This document shows, piece after piece, positions 14,038-21,746 of a DNA stretch of 39,949 bases. This DNA is from Bacillota bacterium (lineage in GTDB: Bacteria > Bacillota > Clostridia > Lachnospirales > Lachnospiraceae). A program made the position numbers and the translations under genes. The notes beneath the pieces are model-generated. The model worked only from the letters and a program-made list of their open reading frames with translations. It was not told the DNA's origin and made no database searches. The DNA lies in contig JAUNDN010000022.1 in the NCBI GenBank assembly GCA_030526045.1, positions 1,495-41,443 on the forward strand, read 5' to 3'. The first letter of the stretch is position 1; the number at the start of each line of letters is the position of its first letter.

Positions 14038-16683
14038 TTATCCAAGCTGGCTCTCCAATACCTTTGAAGCCTCTGCAATCGCTGCACTGATTCCAGCCGG
14101 ATTCTTACCGCCTGCCTGTGCCATATTGGGACGTCCGCCGCCACCGCCGCCGACTAACGCTGCAATACCTTTGATCAGATTACCTGCGTGTGCCCCCTTG
14201 TCAATTGCCTCCTGTGTTGCCATAGCCACCATGTTTACCTTGCCATCGCATTCTGATATCAGAACGATCACGCCCTCGCCAATCTTAGTCTTCAGCTGGT
14301 CTCCCAGATCACGAAGCCCGTTCATGTCTACACCGGCTACTGAAGTTGAAAGGAATTTCACACCCTTGATCTCTTTTACCTGATCGGAAACATCTCCAAG
14401 TGCATCTTTCGCTGCCTTGCTCTTTAACGATTCATTCTCGCTCTGCAGCGCTTTCATTTCAGCCATCAGATGTTCCGCACGCTCAAGCAAAGAAGCGGGC
14501 GATGTTTTAAGCGCTACAGCTACGGCATTCAATTTTTCTTCCATATCCTGATAATAAGCCGTTACGTTCCTGCCCGTGATTGCTTCAATACGGCGTATAC
14601 CGGCAGCCACACCGGACTCGGAAAGAATCTTAAACGAACCAATCTCACCTGTATGTCCCACATGAGTACCGCCGCATAATTCCTTCGAGAAATCCCCGAC
14701 CATAACTACACGGACGGTATCACCGTACTTTTCACCAAAAAGTGCCATGGCTCCGGTCTTCTTTGCCTCATCAAGGCTCATAATCTTTGTTTCTACGGTC
14801 AGATCCTCTGCAATTTTATCATTTACAATCTCTTCAACCTTCCTGATCTCCTCCACGGTCATTGCCTGTCCATGGCTGAAGTCAAAACGTGTTCTCTCTC
14901 CATCCTGATAAGATCCTGACTGCTCCACATGATCCCCTAACACCTCACGGAGTGCCTCCTGTAACAGGTGCGTTGCCGTATGGTTCTTACAGGTATTACC
15001 ACGATTCAATGCAGAAACGGAAAGGGAAGCGCTTTCACCTGCGGTAATCACTCCGGCCACCACTTTACCGATATGACCGATTCTGCCTCCCGGTAACTTG
15101 ATCGTATCCAGAACATCAAAGACACCCTGCTTGGTACGTATCACACCAAAATCACCCTTCTGACCCCCCATGGTTGCGTAGAAAGGTGTCTTAAAGGTAA
15201 TTACGGTACCCTCTTCTCCTTCATTTAGGGAATCCTTCCACTCACTTCCTGTATTTATCGCTGCGATGCTGCTTTCTGCATCCAATGTATCATAACCGAC
15301 AAACTCGCTGACAACGGAAGCATCCAAACTCTCATAAAGCCCTGCATTTTCTGTAGAAAGCTTTGCAGAAAAATTCTGATTATCCCGTGCCTTCTGCTTC
15401 TGTTCTTCCATAGCCTCGGCAAAACCGGCTTCATCCACCTTAAGACCTTCCTCCTGTGCCAGTTCTACGGTCAATTCGATGGGGAAGCCAAAGGTATCAT
15501 ATAGATAGAATGCAGACTTACCGTCAATCTCAGCAGAACCTGCCTTCTTTTTCTGCTCCAGAATCTTGCGGAATTCTTTCATGCCATTTTCCACGGTGCT
15601 TTCAAAACGATTGATCTCCTTCTTCAGCTCTGTGATCACAAATTCTTTATTTGCCTTCAGAAGAGGATAGCTTTCCGCATAAATATCATCAATATAAATC
15701 TCTGCAATTCTCAGCAGGTCGTCAACCTTCAGATTCAGTACACGTCCGTGCCTTACCGCACGACGAATCAGACGACGCAATACATATCCGGCACCCACGT
15801 TAGAGGGCAGAAGCTTTGCCTCATCTCCGATCAGCATAACAGAAGTACGGATATGATCTGCCAGAATTCTCATAGACCTTGTCAGCTTCTCATCCTGCTC
15901 ATATTTCGTTCCCGAAACCTTCTCCACATAGGCAATCACGGGAGCAAACAGATCGATCTGGTATACATCCCTTGTTCCGTTTAAGAATGCCAGAATACGT
16001 TCAAGTCCCCAACCGGTATCTACATTTTTCTGTTTCAGTGGTGTCAGGCTTCCGTCCTGATGCTTCTCATACTGCATGAAAACATCATTTCCAAGCTCCG
16101 TATATTTCCCGCAATGGCATCCAGGCCCGCAATCCGGTCTGTCTGCCACATAAAACATTTCACTGTCAGGTCCGCAGGGGCCATGCTCTAACCCCCACCA
16201 GTTGTCTTCTGCCGGCAGGTAATAAATATTCTCCTTCTTGAAGCCGGAAGCTATACGATACTGGGCACCTTCCTCATCTCTGGGAGCATTTTCATCCCCC
16301 GCAAATACGGTTGCAGCAAGATGATCGGCATCAAAGCCGAATACCTGGGTCAAAAGCTCAAAGCTCCACTGACACCGTTCTTTTTTGAAATAATCCCCAA
16401 GGCTCCAGCTTCCCATCATTTCAAAGAAGGTTACATGGCTCTTATCACCTACCGAATCAATATCATTGGTACGAACGCACCCCTGCACATTACAGAGTCT
16501 GGTTCCCAAAGGATGTTTCTGCCCTAACAGATATGGCATCAGCGGCTGCATTCCCGCTACGTTAAAGAGCACTCCGGTGGACCCGTCAGACACAAGCGAC
16601 ACCGCCCCTACATCCACATGTCCACGCTCTATATAAAATTGTTTCCAGGTCTTTCTCAGTTCGTCTGAAGTGAATTGTCTCAT
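14038..16683 (-). CDS. alaS: Alanyl-tRNA synthetase, atypical N-terminal catalytic region
   Basis: 881 residues, close to the 876 of E. coli. It charges tRNA-Ala and hydrolyses mischarged Ser/Gly-tRNA. The editing domain zinc set is present (HTATHLL, and CGGTHV further on), and the C-terminal DHHA1 domain ends with the glycine-rich GGGGGGRPNMAQAGG. The catalytic half is unusual: it begins MRQFTSDELRKTWKQFYIER, reads NVQGCVRTNDIDSVG and GPCGPDSEMFY (C170, D173), and then carries a cysteine cluster C185-x3-C189-H-C191, where classical bacterial AlaRS reads GPCGPCSEI. It follows glyS by 40 bases, too short for a T-box, so it is probably transcribed with glyS from the lipoprotein promoter. Confidence 0.93.
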   Translation of the reverse strand: MRQFTSDELRKTWKQFYIERGHVDVGAVSLVSDGSTGVLFNVAGMQPLMPYLLGQKHPLGTRLCNVQGCVRTNDIDSVGDKSHVTFFEMMGSWSLGDYFKKERCQWSFELLTQVFGFDADHLAATVFAGDENAPRDEEGAQYRIASGFKKENIYYLPAEDNWWGLEHGPCGPDSEMFYVADRPDCGPGCHCGKYTELGNDVFMQYEKHQDGSLTPLKQKNVDTGWGLERILAFLNGTRDVYQIDLFAPVIAYVEKVSGTKYEQDEKLTRSMRILADHIRTSVMLIGDEAKLLPSNVGAGYVLRRLIRRAVRHGRVLNLKVDDLLRIAEIYIDDIYAESYPLLKANKEFVITELKKEINRFESTVENGMKEFRKILEQKKKAGSAEIDGKSAFYLYDTFGFPIELTVELAQEEGLKVDEAGFAEAMEEQKQKARDNQNFSAKLSTENAGLYESLDASVVSEFVGYDTLDAESSIAAINTGSEWKDSLNEGEEGTVITFKTPFYATMGGQKGDFGVIRTKQGVFDVLDTIKLPGGRIGHIGKVVAGVITAGESASLSVSALNRGNTCKNHTATHLLQEALREVLGDHVEQSGSYQDGERTRFDFSHGQAMTVEEIRKVEEIVNDKIAEDLTVETKIMSLDEAKKTGAMALFGEKYGDTVRVVMVGDFSKELCGGTHVGHTGEIGSFKILSESGVAAGIRRIEAITGRNVTAYYQDMEEKLNAVAVALKTSPASLLERAEHLMAEMKALQSENESLKSKAAKDALGDVSDQVKEIKGVKFLSTSVAGVDMNGLRDLGDQLKTKIGEGVIVLISECDGKVNMVAMATQEAIDKGAHAGNLIKGIAALVGGGGGGRPNMAQAGGKNPAGISAAIAEASKVLESQLG

Positions 16684-16723
16684 TTATTTCCTCTCCTCAT
16701 CTTCCTCATCAGCAATCTGCTTC

Positions 16724-18112
16724 TTAGAACGCAAGCTTTTCGGCAAAATAAGCATCAAGGTCTGCAATTGCTACACGTTCCTGTTCCATGGAATCCCTGA
16801 ATCTCACAGTCACGCAGCCGTCTGTCTCGGAATCAAAATCGTATGTCACGCAGAAAGGCGTACCGATCTCATCCTGACGGCGGTATCTCTTACCTATATT
16901 GCCTCTGTCGTCAAATTCACAGTTATACTTTTTGGAAAGCTGTGTAAAGATCTTCTCCGCACCCTCGTTCAGCTTCTTGGATAAGGGCAGTACACCGATC
17001 TTAACTGGTGCAAGTGCCGGATGGAAATGAAGTACAGTACGAACATCACCTTCTCCGATTTCTTCTTCATCATAAGCTGCACAAAGGAAAGCAAGTACCA
17101 CACGATCCGCTCCCAGGGAGGGCTCGATAACGTAAGGAACATATCTCCAATTCTTCTGATCATCAAAATAGGTTAAATCTTCACCGGATACATTCTGATG
17201 TTGTGTCAGGTCATAATCGGTTCTGTCCGCAATGCCCCACAGTTCACCCCATCCGAAGGGGAACAAAAATTCAATATCGGTTGTTGCCTTGGAATAGAAG
17301 GACAGTTCTTCCTTATCGTGGTCACGTACACGCATCTCCTCTTCCTTCATGCCAAGACTCTTTAACCAGTCAATACAGAACTGTTTCCAGTAAGCAAACC
17401 ATTCGAGGTCTGTCTCAGGCTCACAGAAGAATTCCAGCTCCATCTGTTCAAATTCTCTGGTACGGAAGGTAAAGTTTCCGGGTGTAATCTCATTACGGAA
17501 GGATTTACCGATCTGTCCAATACCGAAAGGAATCTTCTTGCGGGAAGTCCTCTGTACATTCTTGAAGTTTACAAAAATACCTTGTGCGGTTTCAGGTCTT
17601 AAATAAACGGTGTTCTTTGCATCCTCTGTTACGCCCTGAAAGGTCTTGAACATCAGGTTGAACTGACGGATATCTGTAAAATTATGTTTACCGCAGGATG
17701 GACAGGGAATCTGATGTTCCTCAATGAAATCCTTCATCTTCTCCTGACTCCAGCCGTCTACAGAGCCATCCAGTGTAATCGCGTTTTCTGCTGCAAAATC
17801 TTCGATAATTTTGTCTGCACGGAAGCGTTCATGACATTCCTTGCAATCCATCAAAGGATCAGAGAAGCTTCCAAGATGTCCGGATGCTACCCAGGTCTGG
17901 GGATTCATGAGAATCGCACAGTCAACTCCTACATTATAGGGATTTTCCATGATGAATTTCTGCCACCATGCCTTTTTTACATTGTTCTTCAGTTCCACAC
18001 CAAGGTTACCGTAATCCCAGGTGTTGGCAAGACCTCCGTAAATCTCGGAACCGGGATATACAAACCCTCTTGCCTTCGCCAATGCAACAATTTTCTCCAT
18101 CGTTTTTTCCAT
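16724..18112 (-). CDS. glyS: Glycyl-tRNA synthetase, dimeric class II type
   Basis: 462 residues from ATG 18112, the length of the bacterial alpha2 (eukaryote/archaeal-like) enzyme rather than the alpha2beta2 GlyQ/GlyS form. The N-terminal [18 protein letters not shown], class II motif 2 ([19 protein letters not shown]) and motif 3 ([14 protein letters not shown]) are clear, and the C-terminal anticodon-binding domain follows. An ATG three codons upstream lies too close to the GAAAGG ribosome site, so the second ATG, 10 bases after it, is preferred. The gene sits 40 bases after the lipoprotein stop and 40 before alaS. No T-box fits in the 31-base space upstream of the longer form, so regulation must come from further up. 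Confidence 0.95.
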   Translation of the reverse strand: MEKTMEKIVALAKARGFVYPGSEIYGGLANTWDYGNLGVELKNNVKKAWWQKFIMENPYNVGVDCAILMNPQTWVASGHLGSFSDPLMDCKECHERFRADKIIEDFAAENAITLDGSVDGWSQEKMKDFIEEHQIPCPSCGKHNFTDIRQFNLMFKTFQGVTEDAKNTVYLRPETAQGIFVNFKNVQRTSRKKIPFGIGQIGKSFRNEITPGNFTFRTREFEQMELEFFCEPETDLEWFAYWKQFCIDWLKSLGMKEEEMRVRDHDKEELSFYSKATTDIEFLFPFGWGELWGIADRTDYDLTQHQNVSGEDLTYFDDQKNWRYVPYVIEPSLGADRVVLAFLCAAYDEEEIGEGDVRTVLHFHPALAPVKIGVLPLSKKLNEGAEKIFTQLSKKYNCEFDDRGNIGKRYRRQDEIGTPFCVTYDFDSETDGCVTVRFRDSMEQERVAIADLDAYFAEKLAF

Positions 18113-18152
18113 AGCACACATACCTTTCGTTCTTTCTATTTAGTTAATTACT

Positions 18153-18803
18153 TTATTGATACAGAATATATGCCAGTCCTTCCGCATTCTCTGTTCGTTT
18201 CACACTCTTGCCATTATTGGATGTAATGACATTTTCGTTCGTATACTGCACTTTTCCGTTCAAAATGACCGTCGCATCCAGAACAACCGTTTCATCCTTG
18301 ATGATCTTTTTGCTAACATCCATGATCAGTAATCTGCAGCCCTCCATAGCGAGGATATCGGCCTGCCCTATCGTATTAAGGGAATCCTTTACGCTGCTTA
18401 ATACCACATTCAGATCATAGCCTGCATCCTTTGCTTCCGCCGGCGTTCCATGAAAGAACACCACGTGATTGAAACCGGCAAAATCTGCTGCCTTCTGATA
18501 GGTCATATCCACAGTGGCAATCTGATCCTTCACATCCACCTTCTCAACCGTAATACAGCCACTTCCTGCCTCTCTGTTATAGTCCGCTGCCTCCACAAGA
18601 ATCATCTGTTGCAGTTCATCCTTATTGTAATAGCTTTGGTCAAAACTCTCTTCTATATGGGAGCGCACCGTTCCGTCTTTCTCTATGGAAATCGTGGTTG
18701 TTTTTTCCTTGCTGCCTAAGCCGCAGGAGGTCATCGTCAGTACTCCTGCCATCATCAGTACGATACCCATCCACCCGGATTTTGTTCTCAAAATACTATT
18801 CAT
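18153..18803 (-). CDS. Lipoprotein of unknown function
   Basis: 216 residues with a lipoprotein signal: charged start, hydrophobic core and C27 in LTMTSCG. The mature part has a beta-rich look, with repeated ISIEKDGTV, ITVEKVDVK and VVLDATVILNGKV segments, and no catalytic motif that I recognise. I cannot name a family. It is the first gene of a transcript with glyS and alaS (41 bases to glyS) and has a clear promoter of its own right after recO. Lipoproteins of this kind are recurrent in Lachnospiraceae, but its place ahead of tRNA synthetase genes gives no obvious clue to its role. Confidence 0.72.
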   Translation of the reverse strand: MNSILRTKSGWMGIVLMMAGVLTMTSCGLGSKEKTTTISIEKDGTVRSHIEESFDQSYYNKDELQQMILVEAADYNREAGSGCITVEKVDVKDQIATVDMTYQKAADFAGFNHVVFFHGTPAEAKDAGYDLNVVLSSVKDSLNTIGQADILAMEGCRLLIMDVSKKIIKDETVVLDATVILNGKVQYTNENVITSNNGKSVKRTENAEGLAYILYQ

Positions 18804-18849
18804 GCTTTTTTCCCGTACAAACAGTTCCTCTTTCCAGATTTACCAATCC

Positions 18850-18878
18850 ATTATATATGAGTTACCCCTGTTTTTCAA
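18850..18878 (-). promoter_or_regulatory. Sigma-A promoter of lipoprotein-glyS-alaS
   Basis: Minus strand -35 TTGAAA (18873-18878), 17-base spacer, -10 TATAAT (18850-18855). It starts 8 bases after the recO stop and gives a leader of about 40 bases. It is among the best promoters in the window. Confidence 0.88.
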
Positions 18879-18886
18879 CATCAATT

Positions 18887-19540
18887 TCATTTCATCTGTG
18901 AAAGAATCTCCAGACTTTTAAATTTTCTGTCCATAAACCGTTTCCGATAAATCTCTGTCAGCTTTGCAAGCTCTGAAAGCACTTCCGGTGTTACGGTAAA
19001 GGTATAGAGCTTTTCCACCGCAGTGTTTACAATGTAGGAAAGTGTGTATACCGTAGAATCCCTGTAGTCGTTTTCATTTCCGGGGATTCCCGGATATTCA
19101 CCGTTTATCGAAAGAGCCTTTATTTCAAATATGTATCTGACCAATTCCCTTGAAAGACTCTGATGCTGCAAGGCACGCAGTGACTGATAGAGCAGCTTCA
19201 GCATCTGGGTTTCATCGCTGTTCTCTCTGGTATAGTAATCCATAACCTCAAGAAAATACATTCCATAACAGGTCAGTTCATAATCCTCACGCAGTCCCTC
19301 AAAGTAATTACCGATCGCCGCTTCCTTAATACTGTAAGCAGTTCTCCCCTCATAAATCTGAAACTGCCCAAAGCAAAAGGGATTGGTGGAAGCTAACAGC
19401 CTGCTGCCCTGCTTTCTTGCCCCTCTGGCAAAGGCTGCTATCTTTCCCCTCTCCCTTGTTAGTATAACTACCCGCCTGTCAGATTCCCCGACCGGCTCTG
19501 CTTTCAATATGATCCCTGTAACATTGACCTGTTCCTGCAT
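18887..19540 (-). CDS. recO: DNA repair protein RecO
   Basis: 218 residues from ATG 19540. The N-terminal OB-fold is recognisable from VTGIILKAEPVGESDRRVVILTRERGKI, followed by the conserved GARKQGSRLLASTNPF and then the helical domain. RecO works with RecR to load RecA on SSB-coated DNA in gap repair. The family is usually about 250 residues, so this one is short, and I do not see the C-terminal cysteine cluster found in some members. The frame is open up to 19582, but AGGGAG 9 bases before 19540 and alignment with MxExxVxGIIL starts support the inner ATG. It overlaps the YqzL-like gene by 62 bases, in another frame, and lies downstream of era as in Bacillus. Confidence 0.93.
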   Translation of the reverse strand: MQEQVNVTGIILKAEPVGESDRRVVILTRERGKIAAFARGARKQGSRLLASTNPFCFGQFQIYEGRTAYSIKEAAIGNYFEGLREDYELTCYGMYFLEVMDYYTRENSDETQMLKLLYQSLRALQHQSLSRELVRYIFEIKALSINGEYPGIPGNENDYRDSTVYTLSYIVNTAVEKLYTFTVTPEVLSELAKLTEIYRKRFMDRKFKSLEILSQMK

Positions 19541-19661
19541 AAGGTCCTGCTCCCTCATCCTCATTCTGCCTGCCGGTAGCATTTCGTTCTTCCCGGTAGG
19601 CCAGATAGTCTTCTATCTTCCCTGTGCTTAAGAATTGTTCCCAGTAATTTATCGTCCTCAT
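19479..19661 (-). CDS. YqzL-like small protein between era and recO
   Basis: 60 residues beginning MRTINYWEQFLSTGKIEDYL. This N-terminal pattern (aromatic W, F, STG or NTG, then Y-L) and its place between era and recO fit the YqzL-like family, about 47 residues in Bacillus and of unknown function. AGGGGG lies 6 bases before the ATG, a strong ribosome site. The last third overlaps the recO start in a different frame by 62 bases and has low-complexity G, R, E and A composition, so only the first 25-30 residues look conserved. Translational coupling to recO is likely. Identification rests on a short motif plus gene order. Confidence 0.72.
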   Translation of the reverse strand: MRTINYWEQFLSTGKIEDYLAYREERNATGRQNEDEGAGPYAGTGQCYRDHIESRAGRGI

Positions 19662-19717
19662 CTTGCGCCCCCTATTATCAAAAAGTATGATATTAGGGTT
19701 TACTCTTTTGGCCTTAA

Positions 19718-20623
19718 CTATTCGTTTTCCCCGGAATCATATCCAAAATTTTTCAGAAGAAATTCGCTGTCCCGCCAGTCCTTTTTCACCTTCACCCAAA
19801 GCTGCAGATTGACCCGGCTCTCCAGCAGTTCCTCAATGTCCCTCCTGGCGCTCATGCCTATCTTTTTCAGCATACTTCCCTGTTTTCCGATAATAATTCC
19901 CTTGTGGGATTCTCTCTCACAGATAATGGTAGCATCAATATCCACAATCTGCCCCCGCCACTTCATCCGTTCAATGGTAACGGCAATTCCGTGAGGAATT
20001 TCCTCATCAAGACACCGCAATGCCTTTTCACGGATCAGTTCTGCCACAATCTGACGTTGAGGCTGATCGGTTACCGTATCCTCATCATAAAAAGCCGGTC
20101 CGTAGGGCAGATACTTCATAATGCAGCGGATCAGTTCATCTGTATTATCATTCTTTAGCGCCGACACCGGAACAATTTCAGCAAAGTCCATTTCCTTCCG
20201 GTAGGTATCAATGAAGCCGAACAGTTCCTCCTTCTTAACCGTATCAATCTTGTTGATCACCAGAATCACAGGTGTATTCAGATTCCGAAGCTGCATCAAA
20301 ATCTGCTGTTCTCCTGCTCCGATATAGTTTGTAGGCTCCACCAGCCACAGCACCACATCCACTTCCTTAAGGCTTCCCTTTGCAATGCTCACCATATAAT
20401 CACCGAGACGGTTTTTGGCCTTATGAATTCCGGGGGTGTCCACAAACACGATCTGCCCGTTTTCAGAAGTGTAAACTGTCTGAATGCGATTTCTTGTAGT
20501 CTGAGGTTTGTTTGATGTAATGGCAATCTTCTGTCCGATGAGGCAATTCATCAGAGTGGATTTTCCTACATTGGGTCTGCCGATCAACGCCGCAAATCCG
20601 GATTTAAACTGTTCGTTCGTCAT
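19718..20623 (-). CDS. era: GTPase Era
   Basis: 301 residues. The G1 loop GRPNVGKS (15-22), G3 DTPGIH (D62), G4 NKID (124-127) and G5-like VSALK are all present, followed by a C-terminal KH domain with IIIGKQGSMLKKIG (about 243-256). Era binds the 3' end of 16S rRNA and is needed for 30S assembly. The start has AAGGAAAG upstream and overlaps the end of the DUF4349 gene by 20 bases. Together with the YqzL-like gene and recO it forms the conserved Firmicute cluster; the usual upstream partners (ybeY, dgkA, cdd) are absent and replaced by a DUF4349 lipoprotein. Confidence 0.97.
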   Translation of the reverse strand: MTNEQFKSGFAALIGRPNVGKSTLMNCLIGQKIAITSNKPQTTRNRIQTVYTSENGQIVFVDTPGIHKAKNRLGDYMVSIAKGSLKEVDVVLWLVEPTNYIGAGEQQILMQLRNLNTPVILVINKIDTVKKEELFGFIDTYRKEMDFAEIVPVSALKNDNTDELIRCIMKYLPYGPAFYDEDTVTDQPQRQIVAELIREKALRCLDEEIPHGIAVTIERMKWRGQIVDIDATIICERESHKGIIIGKQGSMLKKIGMSARRDIEELLESRVNLQLWVKVKKDWRDSEFLLKNFGYDSGENE

Positions 20624-21671
20624 CGTTATTATCTTTCCTTAATGCTTCTTTCTTTTTCTGTTTTTCCAGTTTCTTTTCGGCTTTTACCTTCTGTTTTTCA
20701 AGCCTCTTCTGCCTTCTCGCATCTCTCCCTCTCCAAAATGCACGGATAACCAGAATCACAGCTGTCAGGATCACTCCCCAAAGGATAATATGGGGCAGGT
20801 TGATGATAAAGCCGATGAAGAAGTCTGCAAGACCGCTTCCCACCTCACAAAGGCTGTCAACAAAGCCGGTGGAAATCTTCTCCCATGTGCCCTGCTCCTC
20901 CACAGGTGTCAGTTTTTCAACCTCGTTGATATACAGATATATGGTACTGTAGGAAACCTGATTGTCCATTGTCCGCAGCTGGGATTCCATACTCTCAATC
21001 TGATAACGCACCTCGGAAAGACGACCTTCGATCGTAATAATGTCCTCAACGGTTTCTGCCTGCTCAAGGAGCTCCAGGAGCCTTGTCTGTTCCGTGACAA
21101 GAGCTTCCTTATGGCTTTCCATATCCACGTACTGCAGCGTCACATCCGTAACACTGTCATTACGGCTGATCACATTGGATACCTCCGCTATGGAGGAAAG
21201 AAATGCATTCAGATTTGCTGCCGGAATACGGATAGTCAGATTGGCATTTCTCGTTCCCCTGCCGTAATAATTACTGCCATTGTAGGTATAGCTCTCTTCT
21301 ATGTAGCCGGAAAGACGTTCTGTCTTCTCCTCCACTACTGTAAGCAGTTCGTCAAAGGTTTCCGTCTCCACCTCCAGATTCACATTCCGTATCAGCTTCC
21401 GCTTAACATCCTGAACCTCCGGCGTCTGTGACGTGCTACCACTCTCCTCAGCGACCGCTTCCTCCGGCATCTCAGCCGCAGCCTCTGTCTCATAGCTGTA
21501 AATATCGTTGGACAGATAGGTCCCTCCGGCATCGTAGGCAGCCGATTTCCCCATAGCCGCTGTATCTGCCGCCATTTCGTAGGACTTGCTGCCTCCTCCG
21601 CAGCCTGCCAGCGCAAGTCCTAACGTAATGACCAGTGCTAATACTTTTACTTTTTCCGTTGTCTTTTTCAT
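20604..21671 (-). CDS. DUF4349 lipoprotein with membrane-spanning C-terminus
   Basis: 355 residues from ATG 21671. The lipoprotein signal ends ALAGC (C24). A low-complexity Ala/Glu segment (about 30-85) leads to the DUF4349 domain (about 90-305), recognised by KLIRNVNLEVETETFDELL, GYIEES, ATLTIRIPA-like ANLTIRIPAANLNAFL, a central coiled coil (TRLLELLEQAETVEDIITIE, GRLSEVRYQIE) and VSYSTIYL. A transmembrane helix (about 285-312) and a lysine-rich cytoplasmic coiled-coil tail end the protein. Function is unknown. A TTG two codons upstream is possible, but GGAGG at 8 bases favours the ATG. Its end overlaps era by 20 bases, implying co-translation. Confidence 0.9.
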   Translation of the reverse strand: MKKTTEKVKVLALVITLGLALAGCGGGSKSYEMAADTAAMGKSAAYDAGGTYLSNDIYSYETEAAAEMPEEAVAEESGSTSQTPEVQDVKRKLIRNVNLEVETETFDELLTVVEEKTERLSGYIEESYTYNGSNYYGRGTRNANLTIRIPAANLNAFLSSIAEVSNVISRNDSVTDVTLQYVDMESHKEALVTEQTRLLELLEQAETVEDIITIEGRLSEVRYQIESMESQLRTMDNQVSYSTIYLYINEVEKLTPVEEQGTWEKISTGFVDSLCEVGSGLADFFIGFIINLPHIILWGVILTAVILVIRAFWRGRDARRQKRLEKQKVKAEKKLEKQKKKEALRKDNNDDERTV

Positions 21672-21746
21672 ATGCAATTCCTCCCTCTAAACTTATGAGC
21701 TTCAGTTATAGAAGATACGTTTCCCCTGATACCAATTTATGGCTTT

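Noticed and set aside
18113-18152. T-box riboswitch before glyS or alaS
   Set aside because: Gaps upstream of both synthetase genes are 31-41 bases, far too short for a T-box leader.
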